A DNA stretch of 64,000 nt, from positions 31,584,501 through 31,648,500 of the forward strand of contig NC_073358.2 in the NCBI RefSeq assembly GCF_027580225.2. The letters are read 5' to 3'. The notes below the pieces were generated by a model. It made no database searches, had not been told where the DNA came from, and saw only the letters and a program-made list of their open reading frames with translations. The DNA comes from Misgurnus anguillicaudatus (lineage: Eukaryota > Chordata > Actinopteri > Cypriniformes > Cobitidae). Each line of letters opens with the position of its first letter. Position 1 is the first letter of the stretch. Shown here one piece after another: positions 23,633 to 34,272 of the stretch. A program made the translations under genes and the position numbers.

Positions 23633-24006
23633 GGGGCTGGACACACCAAAACTTTTAAACGCGGCTGAAAACGCCTTGAGGACGCCGAGTGCCAGCTTTC
23701 TTCAGCTGAGTGCTAGCTTTCTTCAGCTGAGCGCTTTGTTAGCTGTGATACTAAAGCTGCGAGCCGGTTGGTTGCTGTGGTAATGTCCCGCCCCTCCTCC
23801 ACTGTGATTGGACGGCCGCGTGAGAACTGACATTGACGAGCGGAGCTTTTCTTCCAAAGTTGAACATTTCTCAACTCTCGGCGCTCAGCGCTGAGCGCGG
23901 AAAAACCGCCGGGCGCCGGCTTATTTGAAAAACGCTGAGCTTCCATTGGAAACAATTGAAAACATGCGCCGGCCGCGGGCGTAAAAGCGTTGGTGTGCAC
24001 GCCCCC
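23633..24006. mobile_element. TTA-flanked TIR element, Harbinger-like target
   Basis: GGGGCTGGACACACCAAAAC ... TTGGTGTGCACGCCCCC are imperfect inverted ends, with TTA at 23630-23632 and 24007-24009. A 3-bp TTA/TAA duplication is typical of PIF/Harbinger. It contains a tandemly repeated tagctttcttcagctgag and a gcgctcagcgctgagcgc palindrome. Unusually CpG-rich. Confidence 0.65.
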
Positions 24007-24219
24007 TTAGTGTCTGTCCTTTGTGCCCTTGAAGCATAACAAATTCCTTTGAGTATACCTGGCAAAAAATGTTTGTTCATTCATTTACACAATTTATACC
24101 ACGGGGCTGTTGAATGCTTTATTCTGATTGGTTTAGAAGTGTTCCATAGTCCATAGTTGTTGATTATTTTTCAATAGCTGCACACCTAACCTTTAAAATG
24201 TCTTAAAAATAGGCACCAG

Positions 24220-24395
24220 AGCAATATTTTTGGTAACAGTGGTATTAGTGGAATAATTGAGTCCGGGGTCCTTTGAATTATAAGAAAATAATGCACCCAC
24301 GGTGTAACGGCACAACACGAACCACCTTGGGTGTGCATTATTTTCTTATAATTCAACGGCCTGTGCCTGTCGTCAATTATTCCTTACTTATACAA
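24220..24395. repeat. Palindrome (ataattga ... ttataagaaaataatgcac arms)
   Basis: Left arm 24250-24301 and right arm 24330-24388 are inverse (aattataagaaaataatgca / tgcattattttcttataatt; gaataattga / tcaattattc). A related but rearranged copy is at 38215-38500. Confidence 0.7.
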
Positions 24396-26377
24396 TGAAC
24401 GAAACCTATTAGGCTTACATCTGATGAACCCTGACAAAACAATTGTTGCGCTAATCTTTGACAGAAGAAATCTGACTGTGTTTAGTTAAACTGGGAAAAT
24501 TCCCTCTGCAATGGCCAAAATTTTGATTTGAAACAGAAAGTACACCAACTGTCCCTCACATCTATAACACAGGAAGTATGGCCACCCTAAAACTGCCTTT
24601 CAAACAAATGCAACGAGGGCTATCCACCAGATATTTTTATATGTTGAATTGGAACTTCTGTTGATGGAAGGAAACCCATCTGACATTAAGCGAGTGTGTG
24701 AGAGAGAGAGACATAGAGCAAAAGCAGGAGAGAGAGAGACAGCTAATGTCTGACCTTGACCGCCAGCATAAACAGGAGCATCCTGTGAAACCGGATTACA
24801 TTCACAAACTGTGTTTCAGTGGTCAACCAACAAGAGGTTCACAGGTTCAGCTTTGTTTTTGAAGAATAAAGGGAAACGACACCTTTACTCTTGTGTGACC
24901 CATGCCTGATGTTCTTATCAACAGAGATAATGGACGAATGAGTGACTGGTAAACTCCTTTTTCTCGGATTAGTCAAAAAGCAAATGGAGCTACGCGTTCC
25001 TTCCTTTAGCGTCCTCAAGGTGGAGCAGGCATTCGAAAGGAGAATCTTGCAAATGCACAAAGATCTCAGTCAGCAAGGATTTAGGGATGGATGTTGGCTG
25101 TTAGGATTGGGGGGAGGATGGAGGGTTGGCCTTGGCTGTGCTCGGCGGGGTTTGATCAGCCTGGCTCAGGGCTAATCACACTCGCGTTGATTAACAAGCT
25201 GCGCAAACACACAGGGCATGATTGAGCTGCCCGGGTAAAGAAAATAACCGGCAATCTACGAGAAGCCCAGGACACACATGCCTTTCACTCGTCTTTCCTC
25301 AGCTCAAAACAGTCTCACACACATTAAAAACAACTCTCTCCCTTCAGATTCCTTTAATACCTTTAGTCAGACTTGCAGAACTCTTTCTGTCCTTCCCAAT
25401 CACTGTCCGGTTTGCTTTAATGTGACAGGCACAAAGCACTGAGGTAATCTCATTCTCTATACTGTAGTTTATCATTGGCTGCTTTTTGTGTCTTCCTGAT
25501 GGTCTTCTTGCCTTTATCTCACCATTATTGACCGTGACTTGACTTGTCTAAGCTCACTGCTCATTTTGGACTTTTATACTCTCTCTGTCTTTCTCTCTCT
25601 ATTTCTCTCCCTCTCACACATACACATACACACACTAGCCAGTTTTTTTGGGGGAAAAAGAGGGTGCACCTTCGCCCCCTCACTCTCCTTCACATCCCCT
25701 CCTGCTTTTAGAAGCTGCAAATGAAACCAGATGGACTCATTTATTGCCAATTAGCTCCAACGCTCTAAGTGAAGCCTCACCTATACAATTTAAACTTTTT
25801 TATTGGAACCTCCCAGCATCTCTAACACTGCATCTTAATAAGAGTGTCAGACATCTTCATACTTTAAGTTGTCAAAAATCCAGAGAAGAGAGAGGCAAGA
25901 ATCTTTATTTAGACATTATTACGATTCCAATTAACCTACAGTATGATTTTGCCTTTTATATGTTTGTAAGGCTAAAAAATACTGCGATAATCCGTATTTT
26001 CACCCAAGTGTGGGCTTTTTTTAACTGATTCAGGTTTGCATTTTTAATCGAATTTTCTCTAAATTATGTGATTCTAAAAATGAGGCGGCGCTGAAGTAAA
26101 AAAAATCTGGTGGGAACTTAACACCAACATTAGCGAGCCAACAGGAAATGGCTAAAGAGGAGTGAACATGTGTCATTTATCCATAGAGCCACACATTTAG
26201 AGTTCCCAAGAGGACAATTTCCTATTAACATGACTTTTTAGTCATTTAATATGTACACTCCGTACAGGTCTTGGACACCAATGGTATTTTTTTCATAAAT
26301 GTAATGATTTTAGGGTTAAATTGTTATTTTTTTGAACATATCTAACACTTGCTTGATCTTTTCTGTGGTTGTCTTAA
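24396..26377. other. intergenic with candidate conserved block (about 24,900-25,280)
   Basis: 25,140-25,270 (gtttgatcagcctggctcag, gttgattaacaagctg) has an enhancer-like, repeat-free look. Two GA tracts near 24,700. No exons recognised. Confidence 0.35.
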
Positions 26378-26647
26378 AGGGATAGTTCACCCTAAAATGA
26401 AAATTCTGTCATCATTTTCTCACTGTCATGATGTTACAAACCTGTATACATTTCTTTGTTTTGATGACACAATACTCGTGAGGAAAAAGAATACTATGGA
26501 AGTGAATAGAGCTCATGAACGGTTTGGTTACAAACACTCCTCAAATATCTTCCTTTGTGCTCATCAGAACAAAGACATTTATACAAGTTTGTAACATGGG
26601 AGTGAGTAAATGATGACAGATTTTTCATTTTTGGGTGAACTATCCCT
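26378..26647. mobile_element. TTAA-flanked MITE (AGGGATAGTTCACCC family)
   Basis: TTAA|AGGGATAGTTCACCC at the left and GGGTGAACTATCCCT|TTAA at the right, perfect 15-bp terminal repeats. The next bases (aaaatgaaaattctgtcatc) are those of one of the most abundant teleost short inverted-repeat transposons. Confidence 0.9.
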
Positions 26648-26705
26648 TTAATTGTGCTGCCTGATCATTTTATTTGTTCGTTTGGCCAGTAGTTTAAATT
26701 CTTAA

Positions 26706-27072
26706 AGAGGGACATATCATGAAAATCTGAAAATGTGAAAAAGATCAAGCCAGTAACTAAGTTTTGGTAAACCATTCTCTGCAAGCATGTGAAAAATAGG
26801 TCATTGTAATTTGGCTCCCCCTGTGATGTCAGAAGGGGATAATACCGCCCCTTAATCTGCACTATCCAACCACGACACTGCCATTTAGTACAAAGATCAG
26901 CTCATTTGCATTTTAAAGAACACACCCAAAACGGCACATTTTTGCTCACACTTACAAATTGGCAATTTTAACATGTTATAATAAATTATCTATCTATATG
27001 GTATTTTGAGCTAAAACTTCACATATGTACTCTGGAGACACCAAAGATTTACATCTTCTGAAATGTCCCCTA
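26706..27072. mobile_element. MITE (AGAGGGACATATCATG family)
   Basis: TTAA|AGAGGGACATATCATGAAAA at left; the right end ...CTGAAATGTCCCCTAT is its imperfect inverse. The right flank lacks a clean TTAA, possibly because the 27076 element lies directly against it. Confidence 0.65.
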
Positions 27073-27075
27073 TAT

Positions 27076-27451
27076 AGGTGCAGTGTGTACATTTTAGCGG
27101 CATCTAGTGGTGAGGTTGCGAATTACAACCAACGACTCAGTCCGCGGCTCACCCGTCGCTTTTGAAGCACAAAGAGAAGCTACGGTAGCCGCCACTGGAC
27201 AAACATGTCATCGTCAGTGACAACTTAGTAAAAAATGTCCTTTAAGGGCTTCTGTAGAAAAATGACAGCACAAAATTGCGACTTCCATGTAAGGGGACCC
27301 TCGGTGTATGTAGATAAAAAGGTCTCATTCTAATGTAATAAACACATAATGGTTCATGATGAAAGGTCTTTATACACCCCTGATAATATAGTTTTGTATA
27401 TTATTTTGCATTTCTGTCAAAAGATCCTTCTAAAAATTACACACTGCACCT
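27076..27451 (-). mobile_element. MITE (AGGTGCACTGTGTA family), second copy
   Basis: Ends AGGTGCAGTGTGTACATTTT and AATTACACACTGCACCT|TTAA; the left TTAA has decayed to ATAT. Counterpart of 45434-45806 in opposite orientation. Confidence 0.8.
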
Positions 27452-27569
27452 TTAAATATGACGGACCAAACAAAAATATCAGTAACTGTTTTACTGACAA
27501 TGAGTGCGCGCTTACACAACAATGGTTGTACTAAAAAACAGAAATGTTTTTTACTTGACATACTACAAA

Positions 27570-27929
27570 GGCCCTGTCCCAAATGACGCACATCATGTGG
27601 ACTTTCAGTCTCGTGGCCTTATTGCGCGTGCTCGCTTAGTCTACGAGTCCGTAGGGTGTCCCATCCATAATTTTTACGCTCCGAAGTGTGCTCATTAGCG
27701 CCCCCTTTGCACCCTTGATGCGATCTTTGCACTTTACCAACCCAGAAGTCCTTGCGAAGAGCATTCAGATGAATCAGATGCAACTTATCTTCCTATGTCC
27801 CAAAATACGACTCCGGTGCGTCCTCGTGGATTCGCGTCAAGGGTTCCTAAGGTCTGCACTACATGATGTCATCAAAGTGTGGACTCTGAGGAAGTCCACA
27901 AGTCCGGAGTGTGCCATTTGGGCAGGGCC
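27570..27929. mobile_element. TIR element (GGCCCTGTCCCAAATG ends)
   Basis: Left GGCCCTGTCCCAAATGACG, right GTGCCATTTGGGCAGGGCC: inverted ends of about 16 bp with small differences. 360 bp, CpG-rich, non-coding; no clear target duplication. Confidence 0.7.
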
Positions 27930-28152
27930 AATGTTGTCAAACGATCCTCATCAAAACTAAAAACATTCTGTAATGTGTGCTAGGCCAGTAGTTGGCGATG
28001 TTACTTTGTAAAGAAATACTACACGCCTGCACACATACAGTATTCTTCTCTACAGAGTGATAAATACAAACAGTCAATACGACATTTTGTTTGGATAATG
28101 ACCCTACCTGGACTATAAAGCGACAACATTTTATAAGCTTTGTTGTAGCAGT

Positions 28153-29202
28153 GGCCCTGTTAACACCTAGTATTAAAGGTCACGTTCTTCCTGATCCCAT
28201 TTTTTTAAACCCTAGTTAGTGTGTAATGTTGCTATAATAGAATAAATAATACCTGTAAAATGATAAAGCTCAAAGTTCAGTGCCAGGACGATACAGTTTT
28301 TTTACAGAATTCCCCTTTCAAAGCCTAAAGCGAACGGCCGGTTTGGACTTCCTGCTTTAATGATGTCAGTAGAACAGTTTTTTGACTAAACTCCGCCCAC
28401 AGGAATAAGTCAGTCGCCAGCTAAGCTAGCGGCAAGCTAAGCTAACGGCAAGCTAAGCTACTATCGAATCATAACACACTAAACAAGCTTCGCAATCAGA
28501 ACTCGTTACGTATTTCTGAAGGAGGGACTTCATAGAACAAGGAAGACATCAGCCAGTTTTTTAGGACAGTGAAAACAGCGCTATACAGATAAGTAAATTG
28601 TGTGAAAATAATGCAATTTTTTTACACGTGGAACATGAACACATGTAATATTGCGCACTGTAAACACAATCAAAGCTTCGAAAACACAGAAAGAGCAGGA
28701 CCTTTAAGATGCATTTTGATCTAATTACAAGTGGACGATGCTAAATACATGTAATGCGCATGACATCACTGTTTTAACTGTTTTTGTAGTCTACACTAAA
28801 AAGACAAAAAAACTCGCACTTCAAAGGTTTACGTTTTCACGACACCAAAACATCATTGTCGTGTAAAATGTAGTTCTAAACGTAGGTTCGGGAGGAGCCT
28901 AAACATTCAGGCCTGTCAATCATCATTATGGGCGTATATAAGGCAGACTTCAGGCCTCTGGGTCCAGCTTCCTCTGTGCAGTTTCTGTTGCTGGGGGTAG
29001 AACTTGGGGCTCGAGCCCGGCCTCAGGTTCGCTCTCCCTGAAGATTCAGCGCTCCGTTGCGGAGCTCCCTTCGAGGACAGCAAGCCAAGTTTGTTTATCA
29101 TTAATCATTAAGACCTGCATGCGCAGGCCAACTAGTAAACAAACAGCCAAAGTGCACAAAAAGTTTCCAGTTTTTGGTTAAAAACGTTGTGTAAATGTGG
29201 CC
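28153..29202. mobile_element. Composite TIR element interrupted by a TTAA MITE
   Basis: Left end GGCCCTGTTAACACCTAG, right end GTTGTGTAAATGTGGCC: inverted ends of a type I know from non-autonomous hAT-like repeats in cyprinids. The native junction tagtattaagatgcatttt is split by 28177-28703. The interior 28880-29110 is GC-richer with a TATA-like tatataaggcag and may itself be an insertion. No target duplication recognised. Confidence 0.6.
28177..28703 (+). mobile_element. TTAA-flanked MITE (AGGTCACGTTCTT family), nested copy
   Basis: TTAA at 28173-28176 and 28704-28707; ends AGGTCACGTTCTT / AGAGCAGGACCT. It shares its whole length with 38967-39474 (inverted), but has an extra unit of a ~16-bp repeat, ggcaagctaagctaac, near 28420-28460. 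It is inserted in a larger element, 28153-29202. Confidence 0.85.
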
Positions 29203-31783
29203 TGAGATTCTGTGGTCCTCACATTAACTGACAAACAACGTCGTCACATTTTTACACAAATGCTGCACTATATTAATGATAGAATTGGACTCCATCTGGA
29301 CCTGCTTCATACTCTTCAGGTTTTGCTACCTCCAAATCAGAACATCTATTCATGTTCCACATACAATTTAATTAGTTAAACCTGTGAATTCTCACGTCAC
29401 ACATGTCTCATGAGATTAATTAAAGTATTGTGCCAAACCACTCAGACTGACTGTAATACCCACACCCAATCCAGAAATACAAAGCGCTCGCACATTATTT
29501 CTCAATCGTTGTCTACATTCTCAACGCGTGTCGATGGACAAGAACCATTAGCCTCATGTTCCATGTGACTTCTCTCTTGTTTTATTTTTCTCTCCGCCCT
29601 CTCTAAGCAAAGCCATATGTCTGCTGCCTTGCACGTCACACGGCTCATTGGCACGCAGCCCCGCCCATTAACATGCGCTGCCCCCTCTGCTCTTCTTCAG
29701 CGAGTTTGCTGCTAACTCCAGTCCAATGCAGTGAGCATTTGGAAGTCATTATGTCATTTGACTTGACAATGCTGCTGAAGGAGACTTTCTAGATCAGATT
29801 CCTAATCAATGGTGTTGGAAAAGCTTTGCAAGTGCTTGAAAAACAACCTACGCTTGAGTGAACTTTGCAGGTGTACTTGTTTTGGTATGAAGGACAGCAC
29901 AGGGACTAAGCTTTCATGTTATTCATGAACACGATGAGGGGAACATCTCTGCGTGTGTGTGCTCGAAAGGAGCGTGTCGTTTCAGTGGTCTGAAAATGAT
30001 GAGGAAGAGGTTATTTTCAGAGGTTATATTGAGAGTGGCGCTAATTGTCCCTGCAATGCTAATCAGTTCCGCCAATCCCAAGTGGGCCAGAAAGAGAGAC
30101 CAATTTTCCTGTTACTGATCTCATGAGAGCACATATGCGTGGCGGAGGGGTATGTGTACGAAAGTATGTGTGCAAATAGTATGCGTGTGTCATTTTACAT
30201 ATAGTAAATGTGTGTGTGTGTTAGTCAAGGAAGTGCAAAGCACCTAAAGTGTTCCTTTGGGAATCTCGGTGTAGGAACATGATTAGATGTAGGTCTAGCT
30301 CGTGTGTTAGAGGTGTATGTCATTTTAAATAGGATTTTTTAAATAAAGTCTGTCAGCTGGCGGTGGTGTAATTTAAACACCATTTTACAACCCATTTTAA
30401 TATCATAAACTAATTCTCAATGGACGATCGGGGATTAACCTGATCTAGGAACTGAATTGCTCTGTGGCGAGTCAAAAAACTGCATTACCAGATGGATCAT
30501 ATTATTTATGTAGTGTTGACAGTTTCTGTTTGAGAGCGGGGCATGGGTGAAACTAACATTAGATATTTTAAATTTGGGTACGCCATAGCAGCAATTTCAA
30601 TCTGGTCAGCCAGCTGGATTCTCCCTGGAGGATTTAGGACTGCAAGTCCAATTTATGTCTGACAAACTATCACAACACATTACGGGACTACATAGCGCTT
30701 TATACACGACACGCCCGATAGCTACTGCACAGATGTTACAATCACAGTGGCGCTTGTATATGTGATATCTGCTTTCAGTCTTTATTAAGTCCCTTGGGAC
30801 ATACCAAGAGGAAGATTCAAGTACGGTATTGGTAGTATGAATGCATAAACCGACATCACATTTGAATCAAACGTGTGGTTTATATATGTGACTCTGTATG
30901 TGAAAAGTTATTTAATGTTTTCTACATAAAATCATCCTAAATAAGGTAAAGAACACTCTGTAAAAATATAACCTTGATATTTTTAATATTGACCAGGTCA
31001 AAGATCGAAATCATCAACTTTGATGCTACTAATCTCATAATTAGATAGAGACTTTAGCTTTGAAATTACAGACAGGGTTTTATTATGTGGCACATATAAC
31101 ACAGAGGGAAGTAGCAATCACTATAAGGTTGTTTTCCCCACTTTTGGAGAAATAATCAATGTGTTACATAAGCGTTTTGGTTGCCATGCAGAAAAAATCC
31201 CTCTTTATTTTTTAGAAAGTCCTTTTTCACCTGGAAACACATAAAAATACAGACAATCTCTCTCGCTCTCTTTGTTATATCACCCTACTTCATTTTAATA
31301 AAAGCTGTGAGTACAGGGTGATAGGCAGCTGATGGAAATGAGACCTAGAAAGGCTGATCATTACCAGATGACTGGATATCGTCTCATGAATGTTTTAATC
31401 AAGAGCAAAACATAACACATGGTTACTGATGCAAATCATTTGACGCTCGTGGAATCTTTTTGTGTAACGTTACTTCACAGTCGCACTCTTTGGACTTTAT
31501 TTGAACTTGCTCTTTGTAGTCATAGGATCCTATGGCTTATGTCGTTCAGTTATCTTATGCAATGTGTCTGTACGTTTGTGGATTTACAGTAAGGTAAAGT
31601 GCAAGATCTCCTTTATATTCCATAATAAGTGGCTAACAACACTTTTCGGAAGCACACTTTCAGGTCCTGGTATTAAAATCCATAATTTGTTATTGGATTG
31701 TGTGAGTATGTATGGGATTTTCTATTCATTTTTATCAAATGTAGCCTATATATTTTTTTGAAGTCACATTTAATTGTTAAAGC
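29203..31783. other. intergenic with candidate conserved blocks
   Basis: The longest stretch without a recognised mobile element (2.6 kb). 29,580-29,780 (ggctcattggcacgcagccc, cattatgtcatttgacttgac) and 29,990-30,140 look constrained. No splice-bounded coding exon found. Confidence 0.35.
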
Positions 31784-31787
31784 TTAA

Positions 31788-32310
31788 AGAGCAACTATTT
31801 CATTGCTAAACAACAACGTTATTATGTGTATTTGGTATAATACAATGTGCTTGCGTGGTTTATGGTTAAAAAAACACATTATTTTCCACATAGCGTACAT
31901 TTTTGTAGCTCCAGATTTCATGTTTCTTCCTGAAACGCACGGATTTGAAATGCTTTGTGTCCCTGATTGGCCAGCTAATCTGTATGTTGTGATTGGTTTG
32001 AATACCTCAGACGTCAGCCGCAAATGTGACATACCATGTTTGAAAGATTTGGTTGCTAACAGGAGTTAGTCCGATGCGGGAAGGATTATGATAATGTCGG
32101 TCTTCTCTACATCACCAATCACAGGAAGTAAACCATTGCTTTCAATCCGCGTGTTTGTTGTAGTCCAAGAAAAGGGATTTATGTTGGAGATGATAACTCG
32201 CGTCATCGTTTACTTTTGGGTATGTACCTTTTGGATATTGTTAACATGTACTAATACACACCTACACACCAAAGAAAATGAATAATCGTGAATCGGACCA
32301 TTGGTGCTCT
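31788..32310 (+). mobile_element. TTAA-flanked MITE 'AGAGCACC family' copy C
   Basis: Left TTAA at 31784-31787 then AGAGCAACTATTTCATTGC; right end ATTGGTGCTCT then TCAA (mutated TTAA). Same core as copies A and B, including gcgtgtttgttgtagtcc and catgtactaatacacac. It abuts another TTAA element starting at 32322. Confidence 0.8.
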
Positions 32311-32321
32311 TCAACCCTTAA

Positions 32322-32636
32322 AGCAACACCAAAGAGTTTTTTTACCTTAAAATAACGCTTCCAAAACAGTTTCAGTCGTTCATCCACTCTAAACAGGGTG
32401 AACAGCACTTTCACATTCGCTTTGCAGCCCTCTATGGGCCAAAACCGCACTAAAGAAGTTTCCAACCGTCGGGTAGCGGTCCTGTAGTCCGAGTGAATAC
32501 TACAAAAACTTGCTTTACGGCAGACCTACAATCCAATCAGAGCCAGCTATGCCTCAGTATTTATGACAGTGGGTAATGGACAATTACGCTTCTAACCTGT
32601 AGGGGGAGCAAAGAGCCAAAACTCTTTGGTGTTGCT
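32322..32636. mobile_element. TTAA-flanked MITE (AGCAACACCAAAGAG family)
   Basis: TTAA|AGCAACACCAAAGAGTTTT ... AAAACTCTTTGGTGTTGCT|TTAA: perfect 19-bp inverted ends and an intact TTAA duplication. 315 bp, no coding potential. Confidence 0.9.
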
Positions 32637-32639
32637 TTA

Positions 32640-33431
32640 AACGCTCCTCGTTTTCTGTTTACACTACTGGCCCTTGGGGTCTATATAACCCCAAAATTGA
32701 AAGCATAATTGTAAGAAAAATATACGTTTTCAATAATATACATAATATATCTTTTTTTGTTTACTTATCATCTATACAATAAAGCTTTGTTTTTAGAGAT
32801 TTGAAGGACTTTTATACTTGTTTACCACTAAATTTCTCAACTAGCTTGTCTGAAAAAGATGACATTTTATGAAAATTTACATAAATTATGATCTAAATTG
32901 AATTTTAATTGTTTTCAGATATTCATATAGGTGGTAAGTGTTGAATTCAGCCATCTGTTTTTAGAAAAAAAAACATAAAAGAATTACAGTTTAGGAATTA
33001 AATCATTTCGACCAGCAGATGCCCATAGAGACCCATTCATTTCACTGGATGTGGCCAACTGCTCAAATCACTACTTTATTAATACATTTTGTGAATTTAT
33101 GTTTATATAAACATTAGAAAGGACATTAAAAATAAATATTATTTCAAATAGTAATTTTTGTAGTTTTTGATGCATTTTTAAATGTCTGTTTTTACAGAAT
33201 GCCACAGAAATTTAACTGTGTGTGTGTGTGCGTGTACAAAGATAGGAATACCAGTGTTTTTGTGACCTTGTGGGGACATTTTGATGTCCCCATGAGGAAA
33301 CAAGCTTATAAATCAAACAAAATGATGTTTCTTGAAAATGTGAAGTAGGAGAAGCGTTTCTGTAATGGTTGGGGTTAGGGAATGGTGTAGGTTAGGGGAA
33401 TAGAATATACAGTTTGTACAGTATAAAATGC

Positions 33432-33433
<2 letters not shown>
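32640..33433. other. intergenic, AT-rich
   Basis: A small ggggtctatataacccc hairpin near 32,676. Otherwise featureless up to the TG repeat. Confidence 0.4.
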
Positions 33434-33523
<90 letters not shown>

Positions 33524-33526
33524 CGC
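33434..33526 (+). repeat. (TG)41 microsatellite followed by (GC)6
   Basis: Uninterrupted TG dinucleotides from 33434 to about 33515, then alternating GC to 33526. Alternating purine-pyrimidine of this length favours Z-DNA and length polymorphism. Confidence 0.95.
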
Positions 33527-33708
33527 ATGCGTGTGTGTTTGTTTGTGAGTGTACATGTGCGTGCATAGGTCACACCCCTATATATCTTATTATAGTACCA
33601 GGCCTTTATTTCTGTGTCAAAATGTTCAGATTTATGCTGCATTTCTTGATATTTATTTTTTGAGAAATTGATTTTTTTTTTCCCCATTCAATTTCAATTG
33701 GGGTCATA

Positions 33709-33880
33709 ACCCAGGGTTGGGTCAGTATTGGACAGAACACTGCTGGGTTGTATTAAACTCATTGTTGAGTAACAATAACCCAGCAATTGCGTTAACAACC
33801 CAGCAGTTGGGTCATTTTAACCCGGCAGAGTGTCCAGTAGTGACCCAACCCTGGGTTAAAACAACACTTTTAAGAGTGTA
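33709..33880. mobile_element. Palindromic MITE (acccagggttgggtca arms)
   Basis: acccagggttgggtca (33709-33724) is matched by tgacccaaccctgggtt (33841-33857); the interior keeps alternating aacccagc/gctgggtt. Ends acacttttaagagtgta. Relatives are at 16050, 36591 and 39545. Confidence 0.7.
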
Positions 33881-34009
33881 TTTTGTATGTAGATAGATAA
33901 ATGGATAGACAGACAGGCAGGCAGGCAGGCAATTAAAAAGACAGGCAGACAGACACAAGACATGCCAACAGTAACCTATTCTGTATCTAGATAGTCGAAA
34001 GACTTATAA

Positions 34010-34238
34010 AAATAAAGGTGCTTAAAAGATTCCCATAGAAGAACCATTTTGGTACCTCAAAGAACCATTTAGTCAAATGTTTTTAGAAGGACCATTTCTT
34101 TTATAGATTTTTATAATTTGAAGAACCTTTTTTGAAAAGGGCAAGTTCTTCAGATGTTAAGGGCTCTTTATGGAACCATTTAGATTCGAAAAAAAAATTA
34201 TTCTATGGCATCATGAACCACCTTTATTTTTAAGAGTG
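34010..34238. mobile_element. Short TIR repeat (aaaataaaggtgctt ends)
   Basis: ataaaggtgcttaaaagattc ... catgaaccacctttatttttaagagtg are imperfect inverted ends, with repeated agaaccatttt words inside. A diverged relative is at 42871-43040. Confidence 0.65.

Positions 34239-34240
<2 letters not shown>

Positions 34241-34272
<32 letters not shown>
34241..34272 (+). repeat. (CAGA)n microsatellite
   Basis: About seven CAGA units; a related cagg/caga-rich tract is at 33905-33958. Confidence 0.9.

Noticed and set aside
33313..33687. 124-codon His/Thr- and Cys/Val-repeat open frames
   Set aside because: Pure translation of the TG microsatellite.
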